Assembly (NCBI GenBank): GCA_003140215.1
Contig: PLJL01000004.1
Span: 2,204,192 to 2,268,191, forward strand
Length of the DNA stretch: 64,000 nucleotides
Direction of reading: 5' to 3'
From: Vulcanimicrobiota bacterium
Lineage (GTDB): Bacteria; Vulcanimicrobiota; Vulcanimicrobiia; Vulcanimicrobiales; Vulcanimicrobiaceae
The notes beneath the pieces were generated by a model, which was not told where the DNA came from, ran no database searches, and worked only from the letters and a program-made list of their open reading frames with translations. The position numbers and the translations under genes were made by a program. This document shows positions 28,024 to 36,622 of the stretch, one piece after another; positions within the stretch are counted from its first letter, which is position 1; every line of letters begins with the position of its first letter.

Positions 28024-31002
28024 CTATGCGACCGTCTCAATCATTCTCATAGCGAGACCTGCAAGAGCGTCGTCCTCGAGCCGGCTAATAACACTGCCAG
28101 TTGGCGACGACGTCACTTGCAACACAACGTTCACGTAGTCCGCCACGCTTTTCACGTGAGATATCACGCCGATCAATCGCCCGGAAGCCGAACGGCGCTC
28201 AAGCTCTTGCATAGCGAGGTCGAGCGAAGTCTGGTCGAGGCTACCGAAACCTTCGTCCAGGAATAATGAGCCGAGATGGCCGCCGGACCGCGCCGATATC
28301 TCACTGAGCGCAAGTGCAAGTGCCAAACTAGCGAGGAATGTTTCGCCACCGGACAGCGTTTTTGCTGAGCGCTCAAGGCCGGCGGGCACGTCGAGTATTT
28401 TAAGGTCTTCTGCGAAGGCATAGCGCTCGGCCGTCATGCCTTGAAGAATGGTCGACGCAACAACGAGTAACTGCCGCTCCTTTCTGCGAATCACGAAGTC
28501 CGCGAAGCGCGAATCTCCGAGAGCACGGTGGAGTGCCTCAAGGGCTGCTGCGAGCGGCTCAAGGACCTTTAACCGCTCCAATAGCAAGTGATGATGAGAT
28601 CCCTGAAGCGCCAAGCGTTGGGCTGCTACTTCGGCCAATACAACCTCGACGCGGAGCGCGTCAACCATCGTTTCGATTTCACCGACGCCGTTCACGTCAA
28701 GCTCTCGAAAGGTCCTGGCAACAAGCTCGTAGCTCTTGGCCGCGCTCTCTCGCCAGTCTGACGCAGCCTTCCGAAGAGCAGCGCGTACACGTTTTGTCTC
28801 CTTACGGAGACTATTCGCCCAACACTCAATCACTTCGCCGCTCGCATCGTTTCCAAGCTGCGTGCTCGAACAAGCTCCGATAACATCTTCATCCAGCGAG
28901 AGCAACAGGCGTGCGCGTGCATCTAGCTCCCTGATCACGTCGCCGCGCACGGCAAGAACTTCGCGATCGCGACGCTCCCGCAACTCCTCGTGGTCCCGAA
29001 TTAACCCATCCAGGACCTCGCGCGCGTCCGCAACCTCGCTCTCCGCCTCGACCGCGTCATCCATGAGCACAGATAGCACCTCGCGAATTTGCTCAATTGC
29101 TCGGGGACCATCAATTGCATAGTCATGACACGCGTTGGGCAGGCCCTCCGCCAGCTGAACGAGGCGCTCTTCGGAAGAGCGACTCCGACTCTCAGCTCGC
29201 CGAATGGCGTCTTCAAGGCCAGCACTTTCCGCCTTGATTTTCTGAACAGCCTCTTCAAGGGCGGCAAGACCCGCGCGCTCGGTAGCCACTAGAGCTAATG
29301 CTGCATCGCGATCGGTTCTCAGCTCATTTTCTTGGAGGGCCAGATCGGCGATGATGCGGCGGACGTCGGGCCCACCGAACTGTGTCCGTAACAGTTGCTT
29401 CGCGTGTCCAACCCGAAGTTCCGCAGCAGCCAGTGAGTCAATCGCGTTGCGAAGCTGAGCCCTCTGAGTCCGCTCTTCAGCGTCAGCCGCGCTCAGGAGG
29501 TCTGCCTTTGCCCGCGATTCGTCGCTGAGCCGTTTCGTGCGCATTAACAGCGGTTCCACATCTGGCAGAATTGGCGGCACGTAATCAGGCGTCAGGATTC
29601 GCCGGCACACCGGGCATTCGACCCCCGGGCCGAGGTGCGCTACCACGCCGCTTATGCCGTCAAGACCACGCGCTCTCGATAAGTCCTCCTGTGCAACTCG
29701 GAGCTCTTTCTCAAGAGAAAGGTGCTCATCGCGCGTACTGCTATGCTTCGCGGCAGCCGTATCCGCAGAGAGGGCGATTGCCGTCTTCGCATCGATTGCG
29801 ACCTTCAGCGCCTCAGAAGCTGCAGTCAACTCCGCATTGGCACCCTCAAGGAGCTTCAGCCGTTCATGATTCGCGGTCAGGCGACTCTCGGTCTCTTGTA
29901 GCCGCGCCTCGGCGGTACTTATGTTAACAGTAGTCGCCTCGCTCGCCGCTAGCCGTTCGATTACTGCCAGCCGATTCTCCGCAAGCTTCGTCGTAGCGCG
30001 GACGAGATCGTCTTGCGCATGCCGGGTCCCCTCAAGGAGGACCTCAGCAGAATTGACTCGCTCGCGCTGCTCCGCGATTCCGGCCCGGTCAAGGGACAAC
30101 ATCTTTAGGCCGTCCAGAGCCTTGGCGCGGAGATTGAGAACCTCTTGCGCTGTAGCGCGCCGACTGGAAGCCTCCTGAAGCTGTGCAGTTAGGAACGAAT
30201 CGCGAGCACTGATTCTTACCAGCTCAGCGACCAAGTCGTCGGTTCCGTCCAACGCACGCGCGTCGGCGGTCGCCTTGTCCGCTCGCACATGGAGCGTGTC
30301 GATTGAGGCCTGCGCTGTTGCGATTGACTCCCTTAGATCGACGAGTTCCGACTCTCGCCGTCCTGCACGAACGAGAAACTCCTGCTTCACCGCGAGGTCA
30401 GCCTCGGGATCTTCGGGAAGGCCGGCAAGTTGCACACGTGCGCTCGACACTAGATCACGCGATCGATCGCGCGGCTCTTCGAGCTCATTGCGCATTTCGT
30501 CTAAGCGCTGGAGTCCGAGGATGTCCTTCAATATTTTGTTTCGGTCGCCGCGTCGCGCGTGAAGCAACGCCATGAAGTCCCCTTGGGGCAATAATACCGT
30601 CTTAGTAAATCCGGCGTGATCCAGTCCTATCAGCTCTTCGACCTTACGCGTGACTCCATCATCGGTCTCACGCCGAACGCTCGGGTCGCCATCGCACTCT
30701 AGTATGTGCTTTGCCGGGGGATAGCTTGTCCGTGTACGGCTTCGCGTGATCCTGTAAATGCGTCCGTCAACTTCAAACTCAAAACGCACGGTCATCGCAC
30801 TTGCCGAAGAGCAGATAAGATCGCCGGACGGCGCGGTGAAGGTGGGCTTCCCATAAAGCGCATAGGACATCGCTTCTAGGATTGAACTCTTGCCGGCGCC
30901 AGTGTCACCAACGATTGCGACGAGGCCTAGCCCCGTGAAGTCAAGGTCGCGGCGCTCCTTGAAGCTTCGAAACCCCTGCAGCTCCAGTCTTAGCGGCCTC
31001 AT
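28024..31002 (-). CDS. sbcC: SbcC-type (Rad50-like) ATPase of the DNA-end nuclease complex
   Basis: 992 aa. N-terminal Walker A IVGDTGAGKSS (residues 31-40), very long coiled coils, a zinc hook with CPVC at residues 463-466, and a C-terminal ABC half with TLSGGETFLASLALALAL and Walker B LFLDEGFGSLD. With SbcD it would tether and resect double-strand ends and hairpins. It overlaps sbcD by 4 nt and is the last gene of a four-gene operon with herA- and nurA-like genes. It lies in a horizontally acquired-looking, less GC-rich region, suggesting a specialised rather than housekeeping SbcCD. Confidence 0.94.
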   Translation of the reverse strand: MRPLRLELQGFRSFKERRDLDFTGLGLVAIVGDTGAGKSSILEAMSYALYGKPTFTAPSGDLICSSASAMTVRFEFEVDGRIYRITRSRTRTSYPPAKHILECDGDPSVRRETDDGVTRKVEELIGLDHAGFTKTVLLPQGDFMALLHARRGDRNKILKDILGLQRLDEMRNELEEPRDRSRDLVSSARVQLAGLPEDPEADLAVKQEFLVRAGRRESELVDLRESIATAQASIDTLHVRADKATADARALDGTDDLVAELVRISARDSFLTAQLQEASSRRATAQEVLNLRAKALDGLKMLSLDRAGIAEQRERVNSAEVLLEGTRHAQDDLVRATTKLAENRLAVIERLAASEATTVNISTAEARLQETESRLTANHERLKLLEGANAELTAASEALKVAIDAKTAIALSADTAAAKHSSTRDEHLSLEKELRVAQEDLSRARGLDGISGVVAHLGPGVECPVCRRILTPDYVPPILPDVEPLLMRTKRLSDESRAKADLLSAADAEERTQRAQLRNAIDSLAAAELRVGHAKQLLRTQFGGPDVRRIIADLALQENELRTDRDAALALVATERAGLAALEEAVQKIKAESAGLEDAIRRAESRSRSSEERLVQLAEGLPNACHDYAIDGPRAIEQIREVLSVLMDDAVEAESEVADAREVLDGLIRDHEELRERRDREVLAVRGDVIRELDARARLLLSLDEDVIGACSSTQLGNDASGEVIECWANSLRKETKRVRAALRKAASDWRESAAKSYELVARTFRELDVNGVGEIETMVDALRVEVVLAEVAAQRLALQGSHHHLLLERLKVLEPLAAALEALHRALGDSRFADFVIRRKERQLLVVASTILQGMTAERYAFAEDLKILDVPAGLERSAKTLSGGETFLASLALALALSEISARSGGHLGSLFLDEGFGSLDQTSLDLAMQELERRSASGRLIGVISHVKSVADYVNVVLQVTSSPTGSVISRLEDDALAGLAMRMIETVA

Positions 31003-32222
31003 ACCCGAAGCACCTCGATATCGTCCTTCAGTTCAGCAATCTCGACCGACTCCGCCGACTCCAGCGCCGTTAGTACTCTTGTGAACACTTCAAGCACCGA
31101 CTCGGCGTCTGCTCCCGTCGTGGCGCTTTCAGTCAGGAACGCACGAAACATCGAAGTCAGATCTTCCTCGGCTTCACGATCACCGTCATCCTCGATGGGA
31201 CGCAGTCGGGCGCCGGGATACTCGTTTGCCACCCGCAAGATGGCAGCGCGCGTAAACATAGCCGCGACGATGGATGACGCGTTCGGCTCCGGACCGTCCG
31301 AGACCAAAGTAACATTACAAAGAGCGTCATCGACTTGGTCTGCGAGCATCACAAGCTCAGCTGCAGAGCCACGCAATGTGCGCAATGCACGACCACCTGA
31401 GAGATCCACCGTCGAAACCGAGGGAGCGCCACCCGGTCGTGCCTCGACGAGCACGATGCTCTTGGTTTCGCCCTCTTCACCGAAATCGATTGGTATTGGA
31501 GATCCTGCGTACCGCGCCAGCGTCCGTCGGGTCGGCAGCTTTTGGGGGCGATGGATATGCCCAAAGGCCGCATACGTTACGGGCGGGGTTGACTCAAGCT
31601 TCGCCATATACGCGTCGCTGATGTGCAGCGGGCGCTCACTTCTAGACGTTATTGCTCCACTAACATACAGATGCGCGCCGAAGATCAAGACATCGCGCCG
31701 CTCATCGAAGCCGCTCAAAAGTCCGCGTTCGAGTTCCCGTTCGTATACGTCAATCTTGTCGGAATAGCGGCTCATCCACAGTGATGGGTCTAGAAACCGG
31801 TCGACGCCTCTGTTGCTGACAAAGGGCAGCGGTGCCAAACGAATCCGGTCACCGTCCTTTGCGGGAAAGTCGAGGATCCCGCCGTCTTCTGGTCGTCGCG
31901 CTTGATCAACAAAGATCAAGCGGCGGTCCCCGCCCAGCAACTTCTGAAATAGGCGAAAGAGCGCCGGGGAGTCGTGGTTTCCACAGAGGACGACAACCGG
32001 CGCCAAATCCGACAATTCGCGAAGCATGTCGATGCCGAGCTGAATGTCTTCATAGCTTGGCCGGTATGTCTCGAACACATCTCCTGTATGCAGAATAAGG
32101 TCGGGCATGTAGTCCCTTGCGACTTCCCGAATCTCCTCGAAGGTTCTTATTGAGTCGATACGTCGTGGCTCGCCCTGCAACACCTTTCCGAGATGCCAAT
32201 CTGAAATATGTATGAGCTTCAT
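30999..32222 (-). CDS. sbcD: SbcD-type (Mre11-like) nuclease
   Basis: 407 aa calcineurin-like phosphoesterase with the Mre11/SbcD metal motifs: HISDWHLGK (residues 5-13), ILHTGDVFE, VVLCGNHDSPALF and AFGHIHRPQKL. The C-terminal 130 residues form the capping region that contacts SbcC. Together with SbcC it processes DNA ends. It overlaps both sbcC and the herA-like gene by 4 nt, so subunit production is tightly coupled. Length is typical for SbcD. Confidence 0.95.
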   Translation of the reverse strand: MKLIHISDWHLGKVLQGEPRRIDSIRTFEEIREVARDYMPDLILHTGDVFETYRPSYEDIQLGIDMLRELSDLAPVVVLCGNHDSPALFRLFQKLLGGDRRLIFVDQARRPEDGGILDFPAKDGDRIRLAPLPFVSNRGVDRFLDPSLWMSRYSDKIDVYERELERGLLSGFDERRDVLIFGAHLYVSGAITSRSERPLHISDAYMAKLESTPPVTYAAFGHIHRPQKLPTRRTLARYAGSPIPIDFGEEGETKSIVLVEARPGGAPSVSTVDLSGGRALRTLRGSAAELVMLADQVDDALCNVTLVSDGPEPNASSIVAAMFTRAAILRVANEYPGARLRPIEDDGDREAEEDLTSMFRAFLTESATTGADAESVLEVFTRVLTALESAESVEIAELKDDIEVLRV

Positions 32223-34006
32223 GATAAGCTTGCGAACGCCGCAGCGACGCGAGCCTCCGGATCCGGCTGTCGCCCCTCAGCAACGTTTGTCGCGTAACAG
32301 GGGAATGGAAATCGCAACGGGATCGGGGCAGGTACGATCGGCTGGTCGAGGACCATGGTACCGGGAAGAAATCTGGCCGCCCGCTCCCGCAGTTCGGCGC
32401 TTAGGAACCGATATTCGTCAGCCGTCGAGGCGTCGAGACGGCCGACGACCTTGATGGCAGAATTTGTCGTAACTGCGCGGTCGACGTCCGAAGCCGATTG
32501 CTGAGCTCCGATCAAGATGATACCTAAACTTCTGCCTCGTGCCGCGATGTCAACCAATACTTCCTTAATCGGACTGGAACCGTCACGGGGTGCATACTTG
32601 TTCAACTCGTCCAGAACGACGAATTGAAGCGGCTCTCGACCCGAGCCTTGCTTCGCCTCAAATATTTGCGAGAGGAGAGCACCGACGACGAATCGTTGGG
32701 CATCGTCGTGCAATGCATGAATATCTACTACGCTAATACGCGATCGCTGTTCAATCGACGCTACATTCGTGCAAACGAGCGGTCCCAAACGAGGAACCAT
32801 GGCGTAGAGGCGACGCAAGAAGGCAAGGACGGTGCCCGGCGCCGCTATGCCGACCCAATGCGGGTCCGAATATTGTCCGCCGATCTTATCAGCGATGAAT
32901 TCGACCAGGTCACCAAAATCGCTGATCAGCGTTCCCGACCCTGGGTCAACCGGCAATCGCTTCCGCAATAAGGCGCGTTCAAATGTTTGTGGAAAGTCGG
33001 GCTCGGGCTCCCGCATGACAATGGACCCGTCGGCTAGACGCGCCGGATGCATCCAGCGCAACAGTTGCGTGCGAACCTTTTGCTCTAGAAACGATAGCTG
33101 ATTGCGCGTGTCCGCCGCATCTGAGAAGCAAAAGCGTAGCAGGCCCCCGCGGATGAACGCGTCGGGCGTCCATCCATAAACGGTCACGTCTTCTTGTTGC
33201 CTCGATTCTACATCGGCTACCCGCGCGCCCGAGTGCGCACGCGCCGCGCGAGGGACAAAAAATTCGACGTCGCCAAATGGCCCGGGGCTCGTAACGCCGA
33301 GTGCGGTCCAGCGTGCCGCGTGTTTAGCGGCGTCGAACGCTCCGTTCGGCCTATCAAGATGGAGCAAATCCTCGCCCTTTACGTTGAAGACGAGTGCCCT
33401 TGTATTGGGCTTGTGGGGTCGCAGGACCGCGTCACCGTGCGTCGTTTCAAGGAGCATGTAAAGCATGAAGAGCGCAAACGAGGTCTTCGTGGCTACACCG
33501 GAAATCCCAGAAATAGAGGCGTGTCCGCCTTTTTCTCCACTTAGAAACGAGAAGTCCAACAAAATGGGCTGTTCGTTGATGTCAAGGCCGATGGGAATTG
33601 GGTGGCTCATCTGATCCGCAAAAAGAGCCATATCTCGTTGAGGTCCCGATGCGCGGTAAATGGCAGCCCCGGGCTGAGGAGGGATCCAGACCTCTTCGAA
33701 TGTGCGTAGCATCTGGACAGTAACAGCACGTGAGACCCGTCCGGGCATGGTTTGGGAGCCAGCTATGCGCTCTGTGTCAGATCGCAGTTCAGCGCCTTCA
33801 ATATCACCAGTGCCTTCGACCACAATGCCGTAGTGGGTGACAGTGCGGCCGTCGCGAAGGGGCTGCGAGCATAGCAGAAGATCATCGAGTTGAACTACGG
33901 CGTCGTCCTCTAGTACTACGCTGAAGCGCCGCGTCGTAGCTGGTACCGATCCGTCCACCAGACCGACCCTGACATCATCATCCACGCTTTTTCTCCTCCA
34001 TTTCAC
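32219..34006 (-). CDS. HerA-like DNA translocase/helicase (DUF87 type)
   Basis: 595 aa. N-terminal HAS-barrel-like region (about 20-150), then a RecA-like hexameric ATPase core. The P-loop region reads ISGISGVATKTSF, an unusual variant in which GxxGxGKS is stretched. Walker B is FVVLDELNKYAP, followed by IAARGRSLGIILIGAQQSASDVD and the arginine-finger region. It overlaps sbcD by 4 nt and the nurA-like gene by 29 nt. HerA and NurA form a resection complex in archaea with Mre11-Rad50, and this order reproduces that set in a bacterium. Some bacterial HerA proteins are antiphage effectors. Confidence 0.88.
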   Translation of the reverse strand: MKWRRKSVDDDVRVGLVDGSVPATTRRFSVVLEDDAVVQLDDLLLCSQPLRDGRTVTHYGIVVEGTGDIEGAELRSDTERIAGSQTMPGRVSRAVTVQMLRTFEEVWIPPQPGAAIYRASGPQRDMALFADQMSHPIPIGLDINEQPILLDFSFLSGEKGGHASISGISGVATKTSFALFMLYMLLETTHGDAVLRPHKPNTRALVFNVKGEDLLHLDRPNGAFDAAKHAARWTALGVTSPGPFGDVEFFVPRAARAHSGARVADVESRQQEDVTVYGWTPDAFIRGGLLRFCFSDAADTRNQLSFLEQKVRTQLLRWMHPARLADGSIVMREPEPDFPQTFERALLRKRLPVDPGSGTLISDFGDLVEFIADKIGGQYSDPHWVGIAAPGTVLAFLRRLYAMVPRLGPLVCTNVASIEQRSRISVVDIHALHDDAQRFVVGALLSQIFEAKQGSGREPLQFVVLDELNKYAPRDGSSPIKEVLVDIAARGRSLGIILIGAQQSASDVDRAVTTNSAIKVVGRLDASTADEYRFLSAELRERAARFLPGTMVLDQPIVPAPIPLRFPFPCYATNVAEGRQPDPEARVAAAFASLS

Positions 34007-34787
34007 GTACGGTTCGAACGGCCTCGCGCACCGCTCGTTCGCCCAATCCTGGGTGCCCGAGTAGGTGCCGCAAGTGATGCTCTAGACCACCAATCGGCTG
34101 CAGATTCTGTGGCGCGCGCGCATCACGATGCGGCACGCCTGCGTATCGCGGTAGCCGTGACGCCAGCATATCGGCACGCTTCACGGCCTGCTCAATGCCG
34201 TTTGATGCCGGCAAATCGATTCTCACAATGCCAGCCCACGGGCCAGCGTCACGGGAAGGCTGCGCGATTCTAATGTAGGACGAATAGCGATCGGTTCCGA
34301 TCTGAAAGAGTGACGTTCTTTGCGCCACACCCAGCTGCCGGATGATTGACCGATGTTCTGGTTTCAGCAAGGGACGATGGTGAGTCTTGATGTATCCGAC
34401 TGCGTCGAGATCGCGTCGCAGCGGAAAATAAAGTGGCCCATCAACGATGACAAGATGGCCGAGCTTGATCAAGTCCACTGCGATGGATTCTTCAGCCCGC
34501 CGCATTCGCAGCTGTAATTCGTCTAGAGGGCCCTTCGGATCAGATTTGGCGACCGAATGCACAACCCAGCCCCACCCTCCGGAAACGTCTGGTAATTCGA
34601 ATTTGGCGCCATCGCTCCAAATCACGACGCGCTCAATGTGCGTCGCTGCAATTACTGGGGTTGTAGCGGGACTGCAGATGACGGCACCCGCACCCAATAC
34701 ACCTGCGACACCGCGTGCCAGGGAACCATCTGCACAGACAGCGTAGAGCGAAGCCTCCCCGTGCCGGACGCCGTCGATGAATGCCAT
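33978..34787 (-). CDS. NurA-like 5'-3' nuclease
   Basis: 269 aa from the first in-frame ATG. The catalytic motif FIDGVR (Asp4 here), the second acidic motif LVIVDGPLYFPLRR and the later YIRIAQPS fit NurA family nucleases, which partner with HerA. The Asp motif lying at residue 4 implies that this ATG is too far in. The same frame stays open upstream to 34985 with strongly protein-like sequence (for example GVFVEDWAVRYGSPYL), but has no ATG, GTG or TTG. The best start is a CTG at 34965-34967 with GGAG 7 nt before it. First gene of the nurA-herA-sbcD-sbcC operon. Confidence 0.82.
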   Translation of the reverse strand: MAFIDGVRHGEASLYAVCADGSLARGVAGVLGAGAVICSPATTPVIAATHIERVVIWSDGAKFELPDVSGGWGWVVHSVAKSDPKGPLDELQLRMRRAEESIAVDLIKLGHLVIVDGPLYFPLRRDLDAVGYIKTHHRPLLKPEHRSIIRQLGVAQRTSLFQIGTDRYSSYIRIAQPSRDAGPWAGIVRIDLPASNGIEQAVKRADMLASRLPRYAGVPHRDARAPQNLQPIGGLEHHLRHLLGHPGLGERAVREAVRTVREMEEKKRG

Positions 34788-34967
34788 GGCACGGTCAGGC
34801 GCCGTGTCGATGGTATCCCGGCACCGGAGAATGTCGCCGTCCTCGATGGGATCGGCATCCTCGTCGACCGTGTCCTCGTCATCGACTAGATATGGCGACC
34901 CGTATCGGACAGCCCAATCCTCGACGAAAACTCCTGAAGGCTCGGGACTCGTAATTGGCTCTGGCAG

Positions 34968-35233
34968 CGTCGTTCTCCATTCTCACACGGATCGGCCCCC
35001 TCAAATCCATACATCGCGGGGAACAACGACTACGTGACACCGGGGAGATCAAAGCCGAGGATTCGACGGAGTCGGTCGTTCGCCCGCTAGGCTCAACAAA
35101 GCAAGCCGCACTTAGAGGACCGCGGTGAGCAAGCAACCGCCGTCACGATCGGAGCCGGTACAGAGATCGAGGACGCTGTTATCACATGAAATCCCGTGGT
35201 GTTGCGCAAATCGGCAATTTGGCGAGGAAACAA
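34968..35233. other. Divergent control region between nurA-like and caspase-like genes
   Basis: About 265 bp without a gene, less GC-rich than the flanking housekeeping regions. It must hold promoters for both the minus-strand nuclease operon and the plus-strand peptidase. I could not assign confident -35/-10 pairs. A GAGGAAAC ribosome site lies just before the ATG at 35234. Confidence 0.4.
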
Positions 35234-35794
35234 ATGGCACCGTCGGACATTGCCTTCGTCTTGATTCAATCACCAGACGATGACGAGATTGCGCAATTGA
35301 TCGCTACGCAGTGTGCGGCAATCGCCGCAATGCTTCATCGCCGTGACCTTGCATATGAAACACTTCACATCAACGTTGTCTCCCGGCAATCATTTTACGA
35401 TGTTGCCGCCCATTTATATGGCAACGCCGAAATCGTTCACGTGGCGGCCCACGGTGATGAGGCAGGGATCGACACAATGCGCGATGCTCTGACTTGGGAA
35501 GACGTTGGAGCAGTACTGACTAAACTCGTGCCACCACTGAGTGGCAAAGCTAAACGGGTACTGTGTCTTTCTTGTTGTTATTCGCGCTGCGGATATCGGG
35601 CGTTACGTAAAACGCTGCAATCGCGCTTTACGGGGATCTACTGCTTTCGTGACAACGAGGTCTACTTCGACACTATAATGATGGTGTGGAGCATGTTCTA
35701 CGGGACAAAGCCTCTTGGGCAGCCCGCATCCAAAATAAAGAAGCGAATCAATCGCTTCTTTGGCCGGCGCACCCTCGAATATCACAGGTTGTAG
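35234..35794 (+). CDS. Caspase-like (CHAT/clan CD) peptidase
   Basis: 186 aa from ATG 35234, chosen because GAGGAAAC lies 4-10 nt upstream; an in-frame ATG at 35186 has no such site. The fold reads as a small clan CD peptidase: beta strand FVLIQSPDDD, catalytic His73 in IVHVAAHGDEAG, and catalytic Cys115 in VLCLSCCYSRCG, the spacing and context seen in CHAT and metacaspase-like proteins. CHAT proteases act as death effectors in several antiphage systems. It is divergent from nurA-herA-sbcDC at the right end of the island. The partner that would activate it is not obvious. Confidence 0.72.
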   Translation: MAPSDIAFVLIQSPDDDEIAQLIATQCAAIAAMLHRRDLAYETLHINVVSRQSFYDVAAHLYGNAEIVHVAAHGDEAGIDTMRDALTWEDVGAVLTKLVPPLSGKAKRVLCLSCCYSRCGYRALRKTLQSRFTGIYCFRDNEVYFDTIMMVWSMFYGTKPLGQPASKIKKRINRFFGRRTLEYHRL

Positions 35795-35983
35795 CGCTGC
35801 CGAGGCTCTCAGGCGGTGCGCTGTGACATTGCCCAATTGGTATCCAGCGTCAGTTCTGCCGTTCGCTACGAGCCACGAGAGCAGCCGGACGCGACAGCCA
35901 AAAGTGTCGACCGCTCGCCCGCGACCGCGTGCGCTGTCCCGAGGGCCGTCGATCCAGGCGGGGCCCTCGATCGACCGGAGTGT

Positions 35984-36030
35984 GGAATACATCGCGATTG
36001 GAATATCTGTACCTTACCAGTAGGCCACGC
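35984..36030. repeat. 47-bp diverged repeat, copy A
   Basis: Shares GGAATA, TTGGAAT and TTACCAGTA at fixed spacing, without gaps, with copies B (36452-36498) and C (38948-38994). Read on the other strand it is two ATATTCC-type half-repeats after a TTACxGGTAA core. Confidence 0.55.
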
Positions 36031-36451
36031 ATTATTCTAGCAGATGCAATAATACGAGCTTAGATACGCCGCTCCGCGCAAGGGGACGACCGACGATCCC
36101 TAGGCTCAGTCCCTAAACGGAACGACGCCCAATGAGGATCAGGCGGGAGATCCGTGGATCTACGTCGTTAGAGGGCAAGCGGTCCCGCATAGCGCGCCAT
36201 CTGTGACGCGAGTGCTCGAAAGTCGAGAGCGCCGCCCGCCCGACAACTGCCGAGTTCTAACAGATGCCCAGCCGAGTATCTCCGCGACGAGCTCCGCCTC
36301 TCCGATTTTGCCTGCGGCTTCGAGATGATCGCATGCTCGGAAGAAAATGTTTAACGGCTCTATTCTGCCGAATGGCGTCACACTCGCTAGTAGGATCATC
36401 CTAGAGCCCGTGACGGATCATCCGCCCGGAGCCGCCCTTACAGTCGCCGCA

Positions 36452-36498
36452 AGAATAGTGGGCAGTTGGAATGGTCCGGCCTTACCAGTAAACCCCGG
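36452..36498. repeat. 47-bp diverged repeat, copy B
   Basis: Aligns without gaps to copies A and C: AGAATA, then GTTGGAAT, then TTACCAGTAAACC. It ends 7 bp before the right copy of the island's direct repeat. Confidence 0.55.
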
Positions 36499-36505
36499 GA
36501 TTTTT

Positions 36506-36521
36506 ATCAGATGTTACATTT
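36506..36521 (+). repeat. Right copy of 16-bp direct repeat, candidate attR
   Basis: ATCAGATGTTACATTT, same orientation and 14 of 16 bases identical to 22517-22532. If real, the pair delimits an island of about 14 kb. Confidence 0.45.
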
Positions 36522-36561
36522 CCCCGACACCTGATCTTACTCAAGTCTCGGACGAAAGAGA

Positions 36562-36595
36562 GGCAGCCGGCAATGCCGGCGGCCTTTTCTTCTTC
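36562..36595 (+). terminator. Rho-independent terminator
   Basis: GCCGGC / GCCGGC stem (36566-36571 and 36575-36580) with AAT loop, extended by GGC/GCC, followed by TTTTCTTCTTCT. Strongest on the plus strand; on the minus strand CTCTCTTTCG follows, so it may serve both sides. Confidence 0.7.
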
Positions 36596-36622
36596 TCTAC
36601 GATCCGCCCGAGAAACCGCATC

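Larger units (their letters stand above)
35795..36622. other. Gene-free right end of island, with repeats
   Basis: About 830 bp with no supportable gene; long frames on either strand here are low-complexity shadows. It contains two copies (35984-36030 and 36452-36498) of a 47-bp diverged repeat whose third copy is at 38948-38994, three copies of a CAGATG-centred motif (36041, 36261 and 36509), the right copy of the 16-bp direct repeat (36506-36521), and a terminator (36562-36595). The density of repeats fits a recombination junction. Confidence 0.5.
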
